Shown here: in pieces, positions 21,582 through 33,495 of the stretch | Layout: every line of letters begins with the position of its first letter | Position numbering within the stretch: position 1 is the first letter of the stretch | Source of the DNA: Mallotus nudiflorus | Lineage: Eukaryota; Streptophyta; Magnoliopsida; Malpighiales; Euphorbiaceae | Direction: 5' to 3' | Length of the DNA stretch: 64,000 nucleotides | Assembly (NCBI GenBank): GCA_947683625.1 | Contig: CANTUR010000154.1 | Span: 1,612,001-1,676,000 of the forward strand | The notes under the pieces: generated by a model | The model's input: the letters and a program-made list of their open reading frames with translations, nothing else | What the model was told of the DNA's origin: nothing | The model's database searches: none | Position numbers and translations under genes: made by a program

Positions 21582-24500
21582 ATGGCCATGTTCACTTTTA
21601 TTTTTTCACTCAGAAACTTGCTAGTTCTGTCTCTCGCCGTTAATCTTCGCTTCATTCTGAAGGAGGTGTCTGAGACACATATTAATGGGCTTGCTGGCTT
21701 CTTTCTGGAGCCATTGGCTGCATACAGGGCACATCTATCTGTGTCCTCCTCGTCTACTGTTGCTGGCGGTGGCAGAGACACAGACAGAGACAGAGTCATC
21801 AATCTTGATCAGTAAGTGCCACCATAAAATTATTACTTTTGTGCTTCTTCTTTGCAATTCAAACCAATTTTGAAAAAATACCAATATTTTTTTAATAATT
21901 ATAATACTGATGACATGTCGAGTGCACCAGTGAACCATTTAGCCTGTTTTTTGTTTCTTGGTTCTTGAAATTGGTGTTGTTTTTGCAAAATTAACACTTT
22001 CCTTGTCCTTATGTTACAAAATTTTCAAGCCAGGGGCAAAAGTGAAATAGCATTAAAGAAGAGGGGGTAAAAAGATATGTTAGATTTCCAAATGTGTTGC
22101 TTTTTTTTGGTGCCTGTTGGGTGTTTATTTTATTTTGTCACCTCTCTGTTCCAAAGTTGAAGGGTGAATGATGTTTAAGTGCCAAAATTGTGACAAATTT
22201 GCACAATGGATGGTGCTCCTCTTATGCTCATTTTGACCATCAGCACCATCATTAAGTGTATAACTTGATTGTTTTAAGTGCTTTAGTGGACCTTGGATCT
22301 CCACAAAAAAAGGCACTATAAGAGCTTATGCAGAAGAAGATGCATGTATGTGGGGGCCATTTGGATCCCATGTAGTGAACAATTCCTTTCGGCCTTTGCG
22401 AAGATCTAAATTCTAAAGAAATGAAGTATGCTTTTATGTTACTTTGGAAGGGCTGCCTGCAATTTTTCTTAAGCCTTTTAGCTTAATGATCTCTTTCGTA
22501 GGTCATTTAGAAAGTGGGCTTTTCTGGGTCTAGCACTTTGTGGGGTCCTTCAGAGATTATATATGCCAGTTATAACTGGGTCTTTGGCTAGTGGGTCGGT
22601 AGCCTAGCCAGCATCCAGCAAGCGGAGCTAGCACACACTCTATATCTGAAATGTTGTTAGCCATGCGCATACAATGATACATTGCACATCACCTAATCAT
22701 TTTACAAAAGGACCTACCAATTCTGCCTTCCATACCCAACCCCACAATATTTGGATTCCCACTTGGCAAACTTTAATGCAAAGGGTACTGATTCAGATAT
22801 TAGCCGTTGAGTGAGAATCTTTCATGTATAGCCAGATAAATTATGAAAAATCTAGTTCAACCACTAAGGCCCTAATGCGAATTGCTGGAGTTATTTTATT
22901 TGTATCGTTTTTTTTCTAAATTTTTTTAATGTGAGTTTGTCAGTAAAGCAAATGCTAATTTGATTATTCTCAGGGACAAATTCTGAAACTGAAGATATTC
23001 GGATTTGATTTAGCTTGCTTGTTATTTTAGTTTACTGATTTCTAGCTACCTTATGAATAAAATATGTTAGTATGCTGATACCGTAGGCAACATTACATTT
23101 ATTGAGGTCTTAATATGTATATATTTCTTCTATATGTGTATATGATTGCTTAATGAAGTGGCGATCCGACAATGTATGAAAGATTCTGGCAGCAAATGGG
23201 GGAGAAGGCCACAATCGTGATACCTGGCTGGCAGTCAATGAGTTATTTTTCTGATATCGGAAATCCTTGCTGGTTTTTGGAGCCTGAGTTTGCCAGACAA
23301 GTAGTTAGAGTGCATAAAATGGTAGGTAATGCAGTCACCGAGGATCGCCAGATCATAGTTGGGACAGGCTCTACTCAGCTATATCAAGCTGTGTTATATG
23401 CACTTGCTCCGCAAGATGCAGAGGAACCCATCAGTGTTGTATCTGCAGCTCCATTCTACTCTGTGAGTGTGACATCAACATTTCGACACAATGTTTGTGA
23501 TATTTGCCGCTGTAATTTCCCCGAGACATTATACAGTAATACTGATGTTTAATAAGTTGAAAGGTTAAACCAATAAAAATTCAGTATTTAATTAAAGTGA
23601 TAAAAACTAAAACCTAATACCACATGAGTCAACGTTAAATGATTTGATATTATTTATTTGACTTTTCAACTCATAAAAGATTAGGATCATTATAAAATTA
23701 ATCCAGTTATCCTTATTTTTTTTTCATTTTAAAATTTGATTTCCGTAGTATTTTTTTTCTTGCTTTTTATTTATTTTTTTTATAATTGCCTGGAATTCTA
23801 TCTTTTGTGTGTGTAGCACATCAAAAATTTTTGAAGGAACTGAAATATGAGAATCTAACCTTGTGATGTCATAGTGTTTCACTATTTAATTAACTCAAGC
23901 TTAATATTACAATGCTTGAACGTTTACTTAGAGTAGATAGATTGGTCTAATATAAAATTTGTTGATCCGTTGCAGTCTTATCCCGCAATAACAGACTGTC
24001 TCAAGTCTGGGCTGTACAAATGGGGAGGGGATGCCCGAAGCTATCAAAGGGATGGACCATTCATTGAGCTAGTGACATCCCCTAACAACCCAGATGGACT
24101 TGAAAGGCAGTCTGTCCTAAACAGAAGTGAGGGGATATTGGTGCACGACCTTGCATACTACTGGCCTCAGTATACCCCAATATCTTCCCCAGCTGACCAT
24201 GACATTATGCTATTCACCGTCTCCAAGAGCACTGGACATGCTGGGATGCGCATTGGGTAAGTTGATCACTTTCATTTGACATTAAGTAATTGTTCTTTGA
24301 GCAATCCTGACTCTTTGCACTTGTCATCACTTTCAGTTGGGCTCTTGTTAAGGACAGAGAAATAGCAAAGAAAATGATAAAGTACATCGAGCTCAACAGC
24401 ATTGGCGTGTCCAAGGATTCACAGCTTCGGGCAGCTAGAGTTTTGAAAGTTGTCTCGGATAGCTGCGAATCTTCCAGCAGTACCTCCGAGTCCCTTTTTG

Positions 24501-24969
24501 AGTTTTCACATCATCAATTGTCTGATAGGTGGCAACTCTTAAGGGCAGCGGTGAAGCTTAGTGGACTGTTCAGCTTGCCGGAGTTTTCTCCTGGATTCTG
24601 TTCGTACCTTGGACGGTCCTTCGAGCCTCAACCTGGTAAATTCCGCCAATCGTCTAATTAGCGTGCTGATTCCATATCTTTACAGGAATGTTATGCAAAA
24701 ACATCATGAAGTTGCAACTTACTCATGCATGATCTGTTTGTGCAGCTTTTGCATGGTTAAAGTGCGAAGAACCAGTACATGATTGTGAAAAATTTCTCCG
24801 GTCCTGGAGAATCATAACAAGAAGCGGGAAGCATTTTGGGGTTGGCCCACAGTATGTTAGGATTAGTTTGTTGGATAGAGACGACGAATTCAACTTATTT
24901 GTTGAGCGATTGTCCAATATTCATATTGACAGTGTCTATGAAGAGATGAAGAGGAGAGAAGCCGGCTAA
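21582..24969 (+). CDS. TAR2: Tryptophan aminotransferase-related protein 2, complete
   Basis: PLP-dependent aminotransferase of the alliinase-C family that converts tryptophan to indole-3-pyruvate, the first step of the main auxin pathway before YUCCA. Exons: 21582-21811, 23159-23462, 23976-24256, 24337-24635, 24746-24969, all GT-AG with matching phases, 445 codons (Arabidopsis TAR2 is 440). Residues 10-27 (RNLLVLSLAVNL) form a hydrophobic N-terminal anchor as in TAR2. Cofactor motifs are GTGSTQLYQ, SPNNPDG, DLAYYWPQYTPI, and SKSTGHAGMRIG with the Schiff-base Lys near residue 262. The segment between residues 28 and 76 is poorly conserved, as usual. The first of two close ATGs was chosen; the second is two codons on. 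All motifs are intact, so the gene is probably functional and is the parent of the fragments downstream. Confidence 0.93.
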
Positions 24970-25433
24970 CTGAAACTGCTGCAGTACACATATACATCAT
25001 ACATTACTCTCTTTGAATGAAAATTTCTTGAGCATCATGAATGTGGTATTGTTTGCTTGTTCATAGCAGATAGGTAATTATTTGATCGGACTAATTCACT
25101 AAAGTAAAATATACTTTTGATTATGAGATTATAACAAAAATCATATGATTAAAAAAATTAAGGTGATTAATATGATCTATTAACTTGCGCTATTAAAGTA
25201 AATTAAGATATAAAAAATGATAATGTACGAAAATAATTAAAAAATAAGTTTGTGATATGTTCAAGATTCTAAGTTATAAGCATTGTTTTTTCATTTGCTT
25301 ATTTTAAGTTGTATGCCGTATGTTTAAAGTTGAAATTAAATGATACTTGTTATTCTGACAAAAAAAAAAAAAGAAAAAAAACTTTCACAAAAATATTTTT
25401 GATGTTGAAAAAAATATTAATATATTTTAAAGC

Positions 25434-25481
<48 letters not shown>

Positions 25482-25867
25482 AAATATTCGAGTGAATTTT
25501 TATAATATTTTACATACATAGTTAGAATAGAAAGATAAAAATAGAAATACGAGAATTTAATCTCGTTATATACTATTTCATTATTTACTTCATTCAATAT
25601 CAAAATATAAAACACTCTGCATAGTGTAGGCAACGCAATAATGTTTACATAGATTGGTCAAAGGACAAAGGACAATGATATATGTTTGTTATCATGTGTT
25701 GCAATAAATTATCACTATTGTTGTTAAAAAATAACTTAATTAGTTATTGTAATTTTTTTTCCTTTTTTTCCTTTTTACTTTTGACGGGTTATTTTTAAAA
25801 TTTTACCAATTACAAATTATTATTTCTTGTCACAAATTGTGACAAGAAACATTATCCAAGGACAAAT
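24970..25867. other. TAR2 3' flank with (AT)n microsatellite
   Basis: No gene is seen. The first 100-300 bases probably form the 3' UTR; parts of it (CATCATGAATGTGG, TGCTTGTTC) recur downstream at 26,980 and 32,480 and mark duplicated TAR2 units. A pure (AT)n tract lies at 25437-25476. Confidence 0.6.
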
Positions 25868-27100
25868 TTGTTGATCTGTTGCAATCTTATCCCCAATAAT
25901 AGATGCCCCATGTCAGTCTAAGCTATACAAATGGACATTAATGCTCTAGAAGCTACCAAAAGGATGATTCCTCGAGCCGGAGACATCCCAAAAATAACCC
26001 ACATAGATATGGGGGAGGCAGTCTATCTTAAAACATAATTGAAGGGTGTTAAATAAGTTCATGACTCTTGAAAGTGTTTATCTATGTATAAATATATGGG
26101 TTTATAAATAAAATTGAATCTATGTAACACGAAATCATTTGATTTGTATTAAGATTTAATCTACACTATTTATAAGTCATTTTAATTAGGTATATTTTTT
26201 CAATATGTGATTCTGAAGTGTAACTAGAATTTGAAAGTTGAGATTTGAAATATATATATATATATATATATATATATTGAATTGAAAGGTAGCGCAGGTA
26301 TTGGTGCCTTGATCTTGCATACTACTGGCCCCAGTATAACTCGATATCTTCCCCGGCTAACCATGACATTATGCTATTCACGGTCTAAAAGAGCACTGGA
26401 CTAGCTTGCTGCCGATTAGCTAAGTTTTCAAAGTTTGTCCCCTATTGCTTCGAGTCTTCCAGCAGTACATCTGAGTTCCCTTTCGAGTTTTCCCATCATC
26501 TATTGTTTGATAGATGGCATGGAGAAATGAAGCATAGTGTACTGTTCAGCTTGCCAGAGTTCTCCCCGGTATTATGCGCATACCTTGGCAGGTCCTTGGA
26601 TCCTCAACCTGGTAAATCTTGGCAATCATGGAATCAGCAATAATTGCATATTCTTACAGAAATGTTATGTGAAAACTTCAAGAAGTTGCAACTTACTCAT
26701 GCATGATCTATGTGACTAGCTTTTGCATGGTTGAAGTGGGAAGAACCAACCCAAGATTGCGAAAAATTGCTTCGGTACAGTGATATCTTGACAAGAAGCG
26801 GGAAGCACATCAGGGTCGGGCAGCAGAACGTTAGGATTAGTTTGTTGAATCGGGATGCCGCTGCTAAGTTATTGACAGAGCAATTGTCCGTAGTGTCTAT
26901 GAACAAATGGCTAATTGGAACTGCATGTACACGTAAATTCACAGAACACATTACCCCAATGGAAAGAAATTTTCTTGAGCATCATGAATGTGGTTTTGTG
27001 CTTGTTCGTAGCAGAGATATGCAATTCTTTTTTCTGAACATAGCAGACATATGCATTTTTTTTTATGCATTTGAATTATAGCTAATTCAAACATAAATAC
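25868..27100 (+). pseudogene. TAR2 tandem pseudogene, copy 2
   Basis: Truncated copy of TAR2 from exon 3 on. Exon 3 is at 25,887-26,035 and, after an insertion, 26,290-26,425 (YYWPQYN then SSPA, with a stop where SKST should be). The 5' half of exon 4 is missing; its 3' half lies at 26,445-26,610. Exon 5 (26,729-26,930) is best preserved, with FAWLKWEEP and RKHIRVGQQNVRISLLNRD-like sequence, and has a changed C-terminus. The 3' flank matches the parent (CATCATGAATGTGG). The insert at about 26,040-26,285 ends in a (TA)n tail and is flanked by AATTGAAGGG/AATTGAAAGG, so it may be a retroposon. No exons 1-2 are found. Confidence 0.85.
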
Positions 27101-28389
27101 ACAAGTAATTGCAAGACATGCCGTGAATTCAATATGCAGAGTGTTTGATGAAAAAAAAATGATGAACTAAATTTAAATTTAAAGATCATGATTGATGCAA
27201 AATTATCAGTCCCAACAAGTTGAATCGATTTTTTTTTTTCCAACATGAACTTTAGATTTGGAACCAAGAACTCACTTGCTAAAAAATAATCCTGAGAGAG
27301 TTGAAGTATTTAGTACGGCGCAAAACAAGCTCCATGTCCAAGTCCAAGATGAAGTAGAGTACTTCTGACAAAAATATGACCGTTTCTGGCGACTGAATTG
27401 GTCACGTATGGAATAGCATCATTACCAGCTTGGTTAATTGACAGGATTTTCTCCTCAATTTGCTTAAACCTGAGATCCAACGAACTAGCAATCATTTCAA
27501 AAATTTATGCACAAAATCAATTGTAACTTTTTTAGTGACATTGACTCATTTATATAAGAGGATGATGGACCTAGCAAAAGATCTTCATGTATATAGTTCT
27601 CAGTCAAGTATTGCAGTATTTTCGAAATAACAAGCACTAATTAGTTGCCTTTTTGGTTCATGAATAGAACATATCAGCCATCTGAAAATGCATTTTCAAT
27701 GGATGAATTACATCAAAGCTGGGTTTCCAATATCCACAAAGTAGCCCACCAAGAGGACACTATCATCCATTTGTTACCTTGAACTAAAATGATTTTCATG
27801 TGAGAATGTTTCAAATACTAACAAAAATCTTTTAATATATGTACAAAACAACTCATTGGAATTGTTTAAATTAAACTAAATGAAAAAACAATTCATGTGA
27901 ATCATTATAACAAATAATAAAGATAACTCGATCACGTGAATTATCATAACAAATAATAAAAACAATTAATGACAATTCAGTGAATTATTGGAACAAACAA
28001 TAAACATAACTCTCTCATGAATAATTAGAAGAAAACCGAATCATAAATAATGAAAATAACTTATGTAGATGGTCAAAATTGGATCACAAATTGAGAATTC
28101 TATATAAAATATTCAAATACATGTTACAATATATATGAATGTTTGGGAATTTAGACTGCTTATTTCTTACATTACATACAGCGACGGTATTACGTTATAC
28201 TATTTAACATACGCTTGACAGCATACTTGACACATTGGTCCATTGCTAAATTTGTTGATGTATTTACATGATTATTACATAAGTTGATAATCAAATATCG
28301 TCCGTAGGATGAACATCCTCGATTGCATCATCAGAGGGCTGTGGTTCCAAGAACTTCCATGTGTTTCCAATGTTGGTAAAGTAGCTCAC
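27101..28389. other. Non-coding DNA within the TAR2 array
   Basis: No gene. The segment at 27,727-27,780 (AAAGTAGCCCACCAAGAGGA) recurs in altered form at 28,365-28,395 and at 53,905-53,960, so it is part of the duplicated unit. A 61-codon minus-strand frame at 27,310-27,495 shows no family resemblance. Confidence 0.5.
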
Positions 28390-28482
28390 CAACAGAGTAT
28401 GCTGGTATTAGTTTGCTGGATCAACATGATTTCATCATCTTATTCATAGTACTGTCCAATATTATTAACATTCATATTGACA
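28390..28482 (+). pseudogene. TAR2 exon 5 fragment
   Basis: About 90 bases that follow the end of TAR2 exon 5, from the QYVRISLLDRD part to the SNIHIDS part (ATTAGTTTG, GGATCAACATGATTTCATC, then TGTCCAATAT and ATTCATATTGACA). Frame is lost. It marks a third TAR2 copy. Confidence 0.7.
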
Positions 28483-28639
28483 ATAGAGAGAGAGAGAGCG
28501 AAATACACACACAAATACACCAATTCTATTTTATACAAAGAAAATCGAATATATTATGAATGCGATGGTATTTATAGAAGAGTTTTGTTATATTTTTTAG
28601 GACAAAATTTAGCGAAAATCATTTTCATGTGAGTTACTA

Positions 28640-29060
28640 TGAATTGTATCCTTATTAATTGAGTTAAAATTAAATTATTTATAATTTTAATCAAAGTACG
28701 TTTACATTGGTAAAATGTTATTTGAACATTTTAATATAAAAAAATAAATCAAAATATTTGAAATAAATTCATTGCAAACAATATCACAAAATATAAATAT
28801 CAATATCTGAAATCGCCATTTGGGGATTGCAAAAATATATATCTTCAAATAGAAATGTATGAAATCTCTTAATTAAAATTAAATATTTATGATTTTAATC
28901 AAAGCACTTTTTTATGTGAAGGGATCTTTGAATATTAACCAATTTAAAATTATATTATTTTTAAATTTTATGTGAAATTATATATTTGTTATTTAAAGTT
29001 AATTAATAGTAAACATTTGTGATTTTATTCAAATATATATATTTGCGAAAACATTCTAAA
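28640..29060. repeat. Degenerate repeat cluster (units near 28,650, 28,865, 29,000)
   Basis: Imperfect copies of a block beginning GTTAAAATTAAATATTTGTG, continuing TCAAAGCACTTTTCATGTGAA. The same block recurs at 29,690 and in the larger cluster at 31.5-32.3 kb. Copies are 125-210 bp apart and diverged. Non-coding. Confidence 0.5.
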
Positions 29061-30009
29061 ACGAAATAAATATATTTTAAAATTATAAAATTGATGAAAG
29101 TATTAAAATAAAACTAGAAGGAGGAGAAATTTATTCATTATAATTTTGTTAAAGAGCGGGGAAAATGCATTCATGTTTTCTTTATTTTCCAAAATAATCC
29201 AATAGCAATTATCTCCAACAAGTACACTTAGTTTGGACAATCAAGCCTTTATAAAAATTAAAATTTTAAGCAATTCAAATACATCTCTATTAAGTAGTTT
29301 TTTTTTAAATGGTTATGATTTTATAAAGAAATATGTCTTATCTCTGATCAGTATAATTTTATGAAGAAATATGTCCTATTCCTAACTTAGTGTATATTTT
29401 ATACAATTAAAAAAAAAATACATCTCTCAATTAAGTAGATTTTTTTAACACGGTGCGATTCAGCACTAATCAACTGAAAAAAAAAAAAAAAAATCAAACC
29501 CAAGTTCTCATACATTATTGAGAGCTCTTTAATCACTAGCTAAACGCCAACCAGCTCTATCAAGTAGCCTTTGGTCAAGCAATATACAGACTGAGGCCTT
29601 AGTGTCAAGTTCACTTATTTGTAGAAGTAATTTTTCTTTTTCTTTGTTTTAAAGGTAACTTAATGATGATTTGTCTGTAGTTGTATTCAATGTTAAAATT
29701 AAAAGTTAATATTTGTGATTAAGTCATTCAAAAAACTTTTCATACAACTGCAAATTTTCATTTAGAAAGAATGCATATTTTCTTATATGTAACATTGACT
29801 GATAAACCAATTTTATATAAAAATATTAATTAAATTGTTTTACATTAATATAAATAATGTCTAATTATCTTATATTTAATAAAAAGCAACCTGGATGTTT
29901 ACATGGGTACATTCTAATCCTAAATTTGTTGATCTATTATCCATATTAATAAATTCTCTAATGTTTTAAGAAAACGATAAATCTATAAATCAGACAATTT
30001 CCTCCAGTA
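29061..30009. other. AT-rich non-coding DNA in the TAR2 array, with a reverse SINE candidate
   Basis: No gene is seen. A probable SINE in reverse orientation lies at about 29,443-29,552. On the minus strand it reads GAGCTGGTTGGCGTTTAGCT, then a GGGTTTGATT B box and an A-rich end (AAAAAAAT). The flanks ATTAAGTAG and ATCAAGTAG could be its target duplication. A second tract near 29,927 resembles the TAR2 intron/exon 3 junction (AAATTTGTTGATC). Confidence 0.45.
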
Positions 30010-30140
30010 GAAAAAAGATCCTAACAAAATAACTTTGGAGTTGGCCTGAAAAATGTTTCAATTAGATTGTTGGATTGAGATGATACCATCAAATCATTGC
30101 CAACAATAACAATCTCTACGATCACTTGTAGGATATTTGA
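30010..30140 (+). pseudogene. TAR2 exon 5 fragment
   Basis: Plus-strand similarity to TAR2 exon 5 from the ITRSGKHFGVGP part to the LLDRDD part (AAGATCCTAACAA, ACTTTGGAGTTGGCC, AGATTGTTGGATTGAGATGA). It is out of frame and short. The following inverted segment at 30,378-30,533 comes from the same exon. Confidence 0.7.
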
Positions 30141-30377
30141 ATTGGCTACCTGCAGATAAATAAAATTAAAATGGTCACTGATCCTATATTTATATTTATA
30201 TAGTAAATCACTTTTTGCCAAATGCAAAAAAAGGAGAGAGATCCTGCTAAATTTCTAACAACATTTGAACTTTGGACTTTAAAAACTTGAAAGCTGAAAT
30301 CATATCCTTAATTACGTGAATTTTAAGCTCATTATAACTAAACAAACCAGCACAAAAATTTGTAAAAATTTTATCTT

Positions 30378-30533
30378 AATGAGAAGTAGAAATCACTTTG
30401 AAGTTGAATCAGGATATGTTTGAATTAGTTTCAACAATCTCTATCTATGAATAAATTTACGGTATCATCTCAATCCAACAAACTAATTCAAACGTGTCTT
30501 GATTCAACTTCAAAGTGTTTCCCAATTCTCATT
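30378..30533. repeat. Inverted repeat derived from TAR2 exon 5 (54-bp arms, 48-bp loop)
   Basis: The left arm (30378-30431) and the reverse complement of the right arm (30480-30533) agree at 47 of 54 positions, including the run CACTTTGAAGTTGAATCA. Read on the minus strand, the right arm and loop align with TAR2 exon 5 (GGGAAACACTTTGAAGTTG..., then ATTAGTTTGTTGGATTGAGA). An RNA across this locus would fold into a long hairpin. Transcription is not shown by the sequence. Confidence 0.8.
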
Positions 30534-30785
30534 TAGATTCTATTGAATTAAGTGGAATTTTTTTTTCACAATTCTTGTTAGTGGGTTGTTTTAGTTATGA
30601 TGGGGCTGAAATTCAAGTATACATTCAGACATGCGTTTCAAATATCAAGTTATGAAATCCATATATAGTTCAGTTGTTGTTAAAAATTCAAATAGGATCT
30701 CTCTCCATTTGTTGTGATAAAAAAAATAATTAATTAAATTTTAGGAAATATAATCCAATTGGTGATTATGATTTATTTTCTCAAG

Positions 30786-30870
30786 AAATTATTGAATGGG
30801 GCTAGCTCGTATATAAGCCTCTATCTCAAAGATAAAGGCTTATATATGTGCTAGCCCCATATAATAATTT
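30786..30870. repeat. Short near-perfect hairpin
   Basis: Arms TGGGGCTAGC...TATATAAGCCT (30797-30820) and the matching complement (30836-30859) differ at 3 of 24 positions. The 15-nt loop can itself pair (TATCT/AGATA). Outside, AAATTATT and AATAATTT extend the stem by 8 pairs. The total is about 85 nt. It could be a small palindromic MITE remnant or a pre-miRNA-like hairpin. Confidence 0.75.
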
Positions 30871-31489
30871 TATTCCTTTTCTAACATCTTTAATTCATAA
30901 AAATAATAATTAAAAAAACATTATGAGAAGTAAAATCAAGAAATAATAGGCACTTACTGATGCAGCATATTAAGACTACGCAAAATAAGCTCCCAAGTGG
31001 AGCAAGGAACCCATTCGTATCAATCATGAGCATTTGAATGAGCTGAGTCTTCAGCAGCTATAATTCAATTCCTTAAAGAATGTAATACTTTAAGCTAGGA
31101 GTTCGTATGACCTAAATTTTAAAATTTTTCTTTTAAATTGATAATGGTAGGAATTGAATCTTATATCTCATGATACACTTGAAGAAAAATTACCGCTTGA
31201 CTACTCTTTTACTAGTTATATTACTTGAAGCTATACTTTGTGTGTATGGATATTGGAATTGAATTCTATGCACAAATTGTAAAAAATGGTAGCTGTGATT
31301 AGAAATTGAACAAATTCAGTAAACTAATGGCTTGAATCTAAGAGTTTGTATATATGGAAATCAGACTTAGATGCAAAATGCTATGAATTGTGAAGGGATT
31401 TATAGGAGAATTGTGCGATATTATCGAGGGTGAATGATACCTAAAATCATTTTTCATGTGACTTACTATGAATTGTTCTACTAATTAAA
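30871..31489. other. Non-coding DNA within the TAR2 array
   Basis: No gene is seen. A stretch near 30,957-31,070 (CGCAAAATAAGCTCC) resembles 27,318 onward, which supports repeated duplication of the same unit. The rest is AT-rich and unassigned. Confidence 0.4.
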
Positions 31490-32290
31490 GTTAATGTTAA
31501 AAATTCCTGATTCCAATCAGGATATTTTTCACGTGAATGTGTTTTTTTTTTTTTCTCGATGTTCATACAATTTATCACTTAGTTTACTTATAGCGGACCA
31601 GGTAAATATCTTTTAAAAATATGAAAGTTTTAATGTAGGAAAGATAAAGCATGTGAACTTTTAAAACTTTTCTAAATAAATATTTTATGACCTTGAGATT
31701 CATCTTCAAATGAGAATGTGAAATTGTATATTTTAAATACTTAATTCTACTTAAAGCACTTTTCACCTGAAAATATCTTGAATATTGTTAAAAATATAAT
31801 TTTTTTTTAAGATCGATTGAAAATAGTTTATGTGAAATTTTAGAATTTTTTTTATGAGAAATGTGTTTTGAAACTGAAAAAAAAAAAAATTCAAATGAAA
31901 ATATTTCAAATCCTATGTGAAATTTTTATATTTCCTATTTAAAGTTAAAATTAAATATTTGTGATTCTAGTCAAAGCACTTTCATTTGAAAATATCTTTA
32001 ACTAATGCTGATAAAAAAATATAGATATAGGCTAAAAACAATGCACGTGAATTTTTAAAATTTAACTGATAAAAGAAATCTAGAAATAAAATTTTTTTAA
32101 AACTCACGAAAAATTCTATATTTTATTATCTAAAGTTAAAATTAAATATTCGTGATTCCGATGAAAGCACTTTTCATATGAAAAATATATATCTTGAATA
32201 TCTAAAAAAAAAATAATTTTTTTTTGAAGACAGGCTAAAAACAATGTACATATGTGAATTTTAAAGTATTCAAATTCTAATTAAATGCAT
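31490..32290. repeat. Degenerate tandem repeat of about 190-235 bp
   Basis: A block with AAAGTTAAAATTAAATATT, GTGATTC, AAAGCACTTT and GAAAATATCTTGAAT recurs with AAAGCACTTT-type anchors near 31,518 (altered), 31,753, 31,973 and 32,164. Two adjacent copies (31,941 and 32,132) start with the same 19-mer. Divergence is high. The same block occurs singly at 28.7-29.0, 29.7 and 33.4 kb. Confidence 0.65.
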
Positions 32291-32329
32291 CATTACGTTA
32301 CGTGCAAGGAATTATAAGAGAGATTGAAA

Positions 32330-32905
32330 CAGGAACTTGCATATGCGGAGCACTTGAGAGTCACCTGGTAAATTCCAGGAAAGGATTAACAAAATTGCCA
32401 ATTTGGTAGCAGTAGCTACATGCATGGAACACTGACCTTATTACCAGGACAGGATTTGATTATCCAGACCATAGCAGCAACATGAATGTCTCGTTATTGC
32501 TTTGTGCTTGTTCATATATATTAGATGCGTAATTTTAATTATGGGGTCTAATTCAAACATAAACTTACTAATTTATTAGTTTGCCAAGTTTGAAGGATTT
32601 ATTTACCACTAATACTAGTGATCTATGATTGTCATGTCAATAATCTCATCCTTCATTAGAAACCAATGAAATTAAAAATAGTGAGGGTAAGCTATAATTG
32701 ATTTATATAAATAAGCCAAAAAAACATAAGAAAACAAAATAATAATAATATTATTAATCTATCATAGATCCCTCGATAAGTGAACATTAGTACTTTTAAT
32801 TATTATATAACAAAAGCCATACAGTTAAAAAATTATTGCAATGACTATAATCTACTAACTTGCTTTACTAAAGTAAAAGATATGTTCTTTTCAAAAAAAA
32901 AAAAA
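32330..32905 (+). pseudogene. TAR2 3'-flank remnant
   Basis: Non-coding similarity to the 3' ends of TAR2 copies 1 and 2: CATGAATGT, TTTGTGCTTGTTC and TCTAATTCAAACATAAA near 32,480-32,575, and ATCTACTAACTTGC..TACTAAAGTAAA near 32,850-32,880, which matches 25,170-25,200. It marks the 3' end of a further duplicated unit whose exons have gone or are scattered at 30.0-30.5 kb. Confidence 0.6.
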
Positions 32906-33495
32906 AAAAAAGAGTAAAAGATGTTCAAGGTTGTATGTCATCATTTTTAATACTGATACTTCCAAATTTGGTGAAACTAAGTAAAATACTTTTATGTGAT
33001 ATTATTTTAAGCTTTAAAAATATATAGTTGAAATTAATGGAAAATTTCAAATATATTCACTGGCTTCTCTTTTTGTGTCTTAAAATAATTAACAAAAAAC
33101 CCTCTTCTATACTGAAGATATTAAAGAAAAAAATTTAAAAGCCTAATGATAAGAGGGAAATGATTTGCATAAGTTACAACTAAAACCATATAACAAAAGA
33201 TTTAAGCAAGTTGATTTATGATCTATTGCAGCACTAAATTAAAATGAGATTTAAAAGATGAGAATTTATAAGAGTATTTAAAGAGTTGATTTACAATATG
33301 CTCGGGGTTTAGCATTACAAAGCATTTTTTTTAATGTGTGTATTGCAAGCTGAGCTTTACGTAATGCATTTAAAGTTAAAAACACACGACATTTGTTGTT
33401 CTCAGAAAAACAATATTTCACGTGAAGATATTTTTAATACTGATAAAAATTACTAGTGATATACGTACATGCGGATTTTTAAAATATTTTGAACT

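Noticed and set aside
25309..25633. Frames over the (AT)n tract after TAR2
   Set aside because: Translations are Tyr-Ile repeats from the microsatellite.
27310..27495. 61-codon minus-strand frame in the TAR2 array
   Set aside because: No recognisable domain and not conserved in the related stretch near 30,980.
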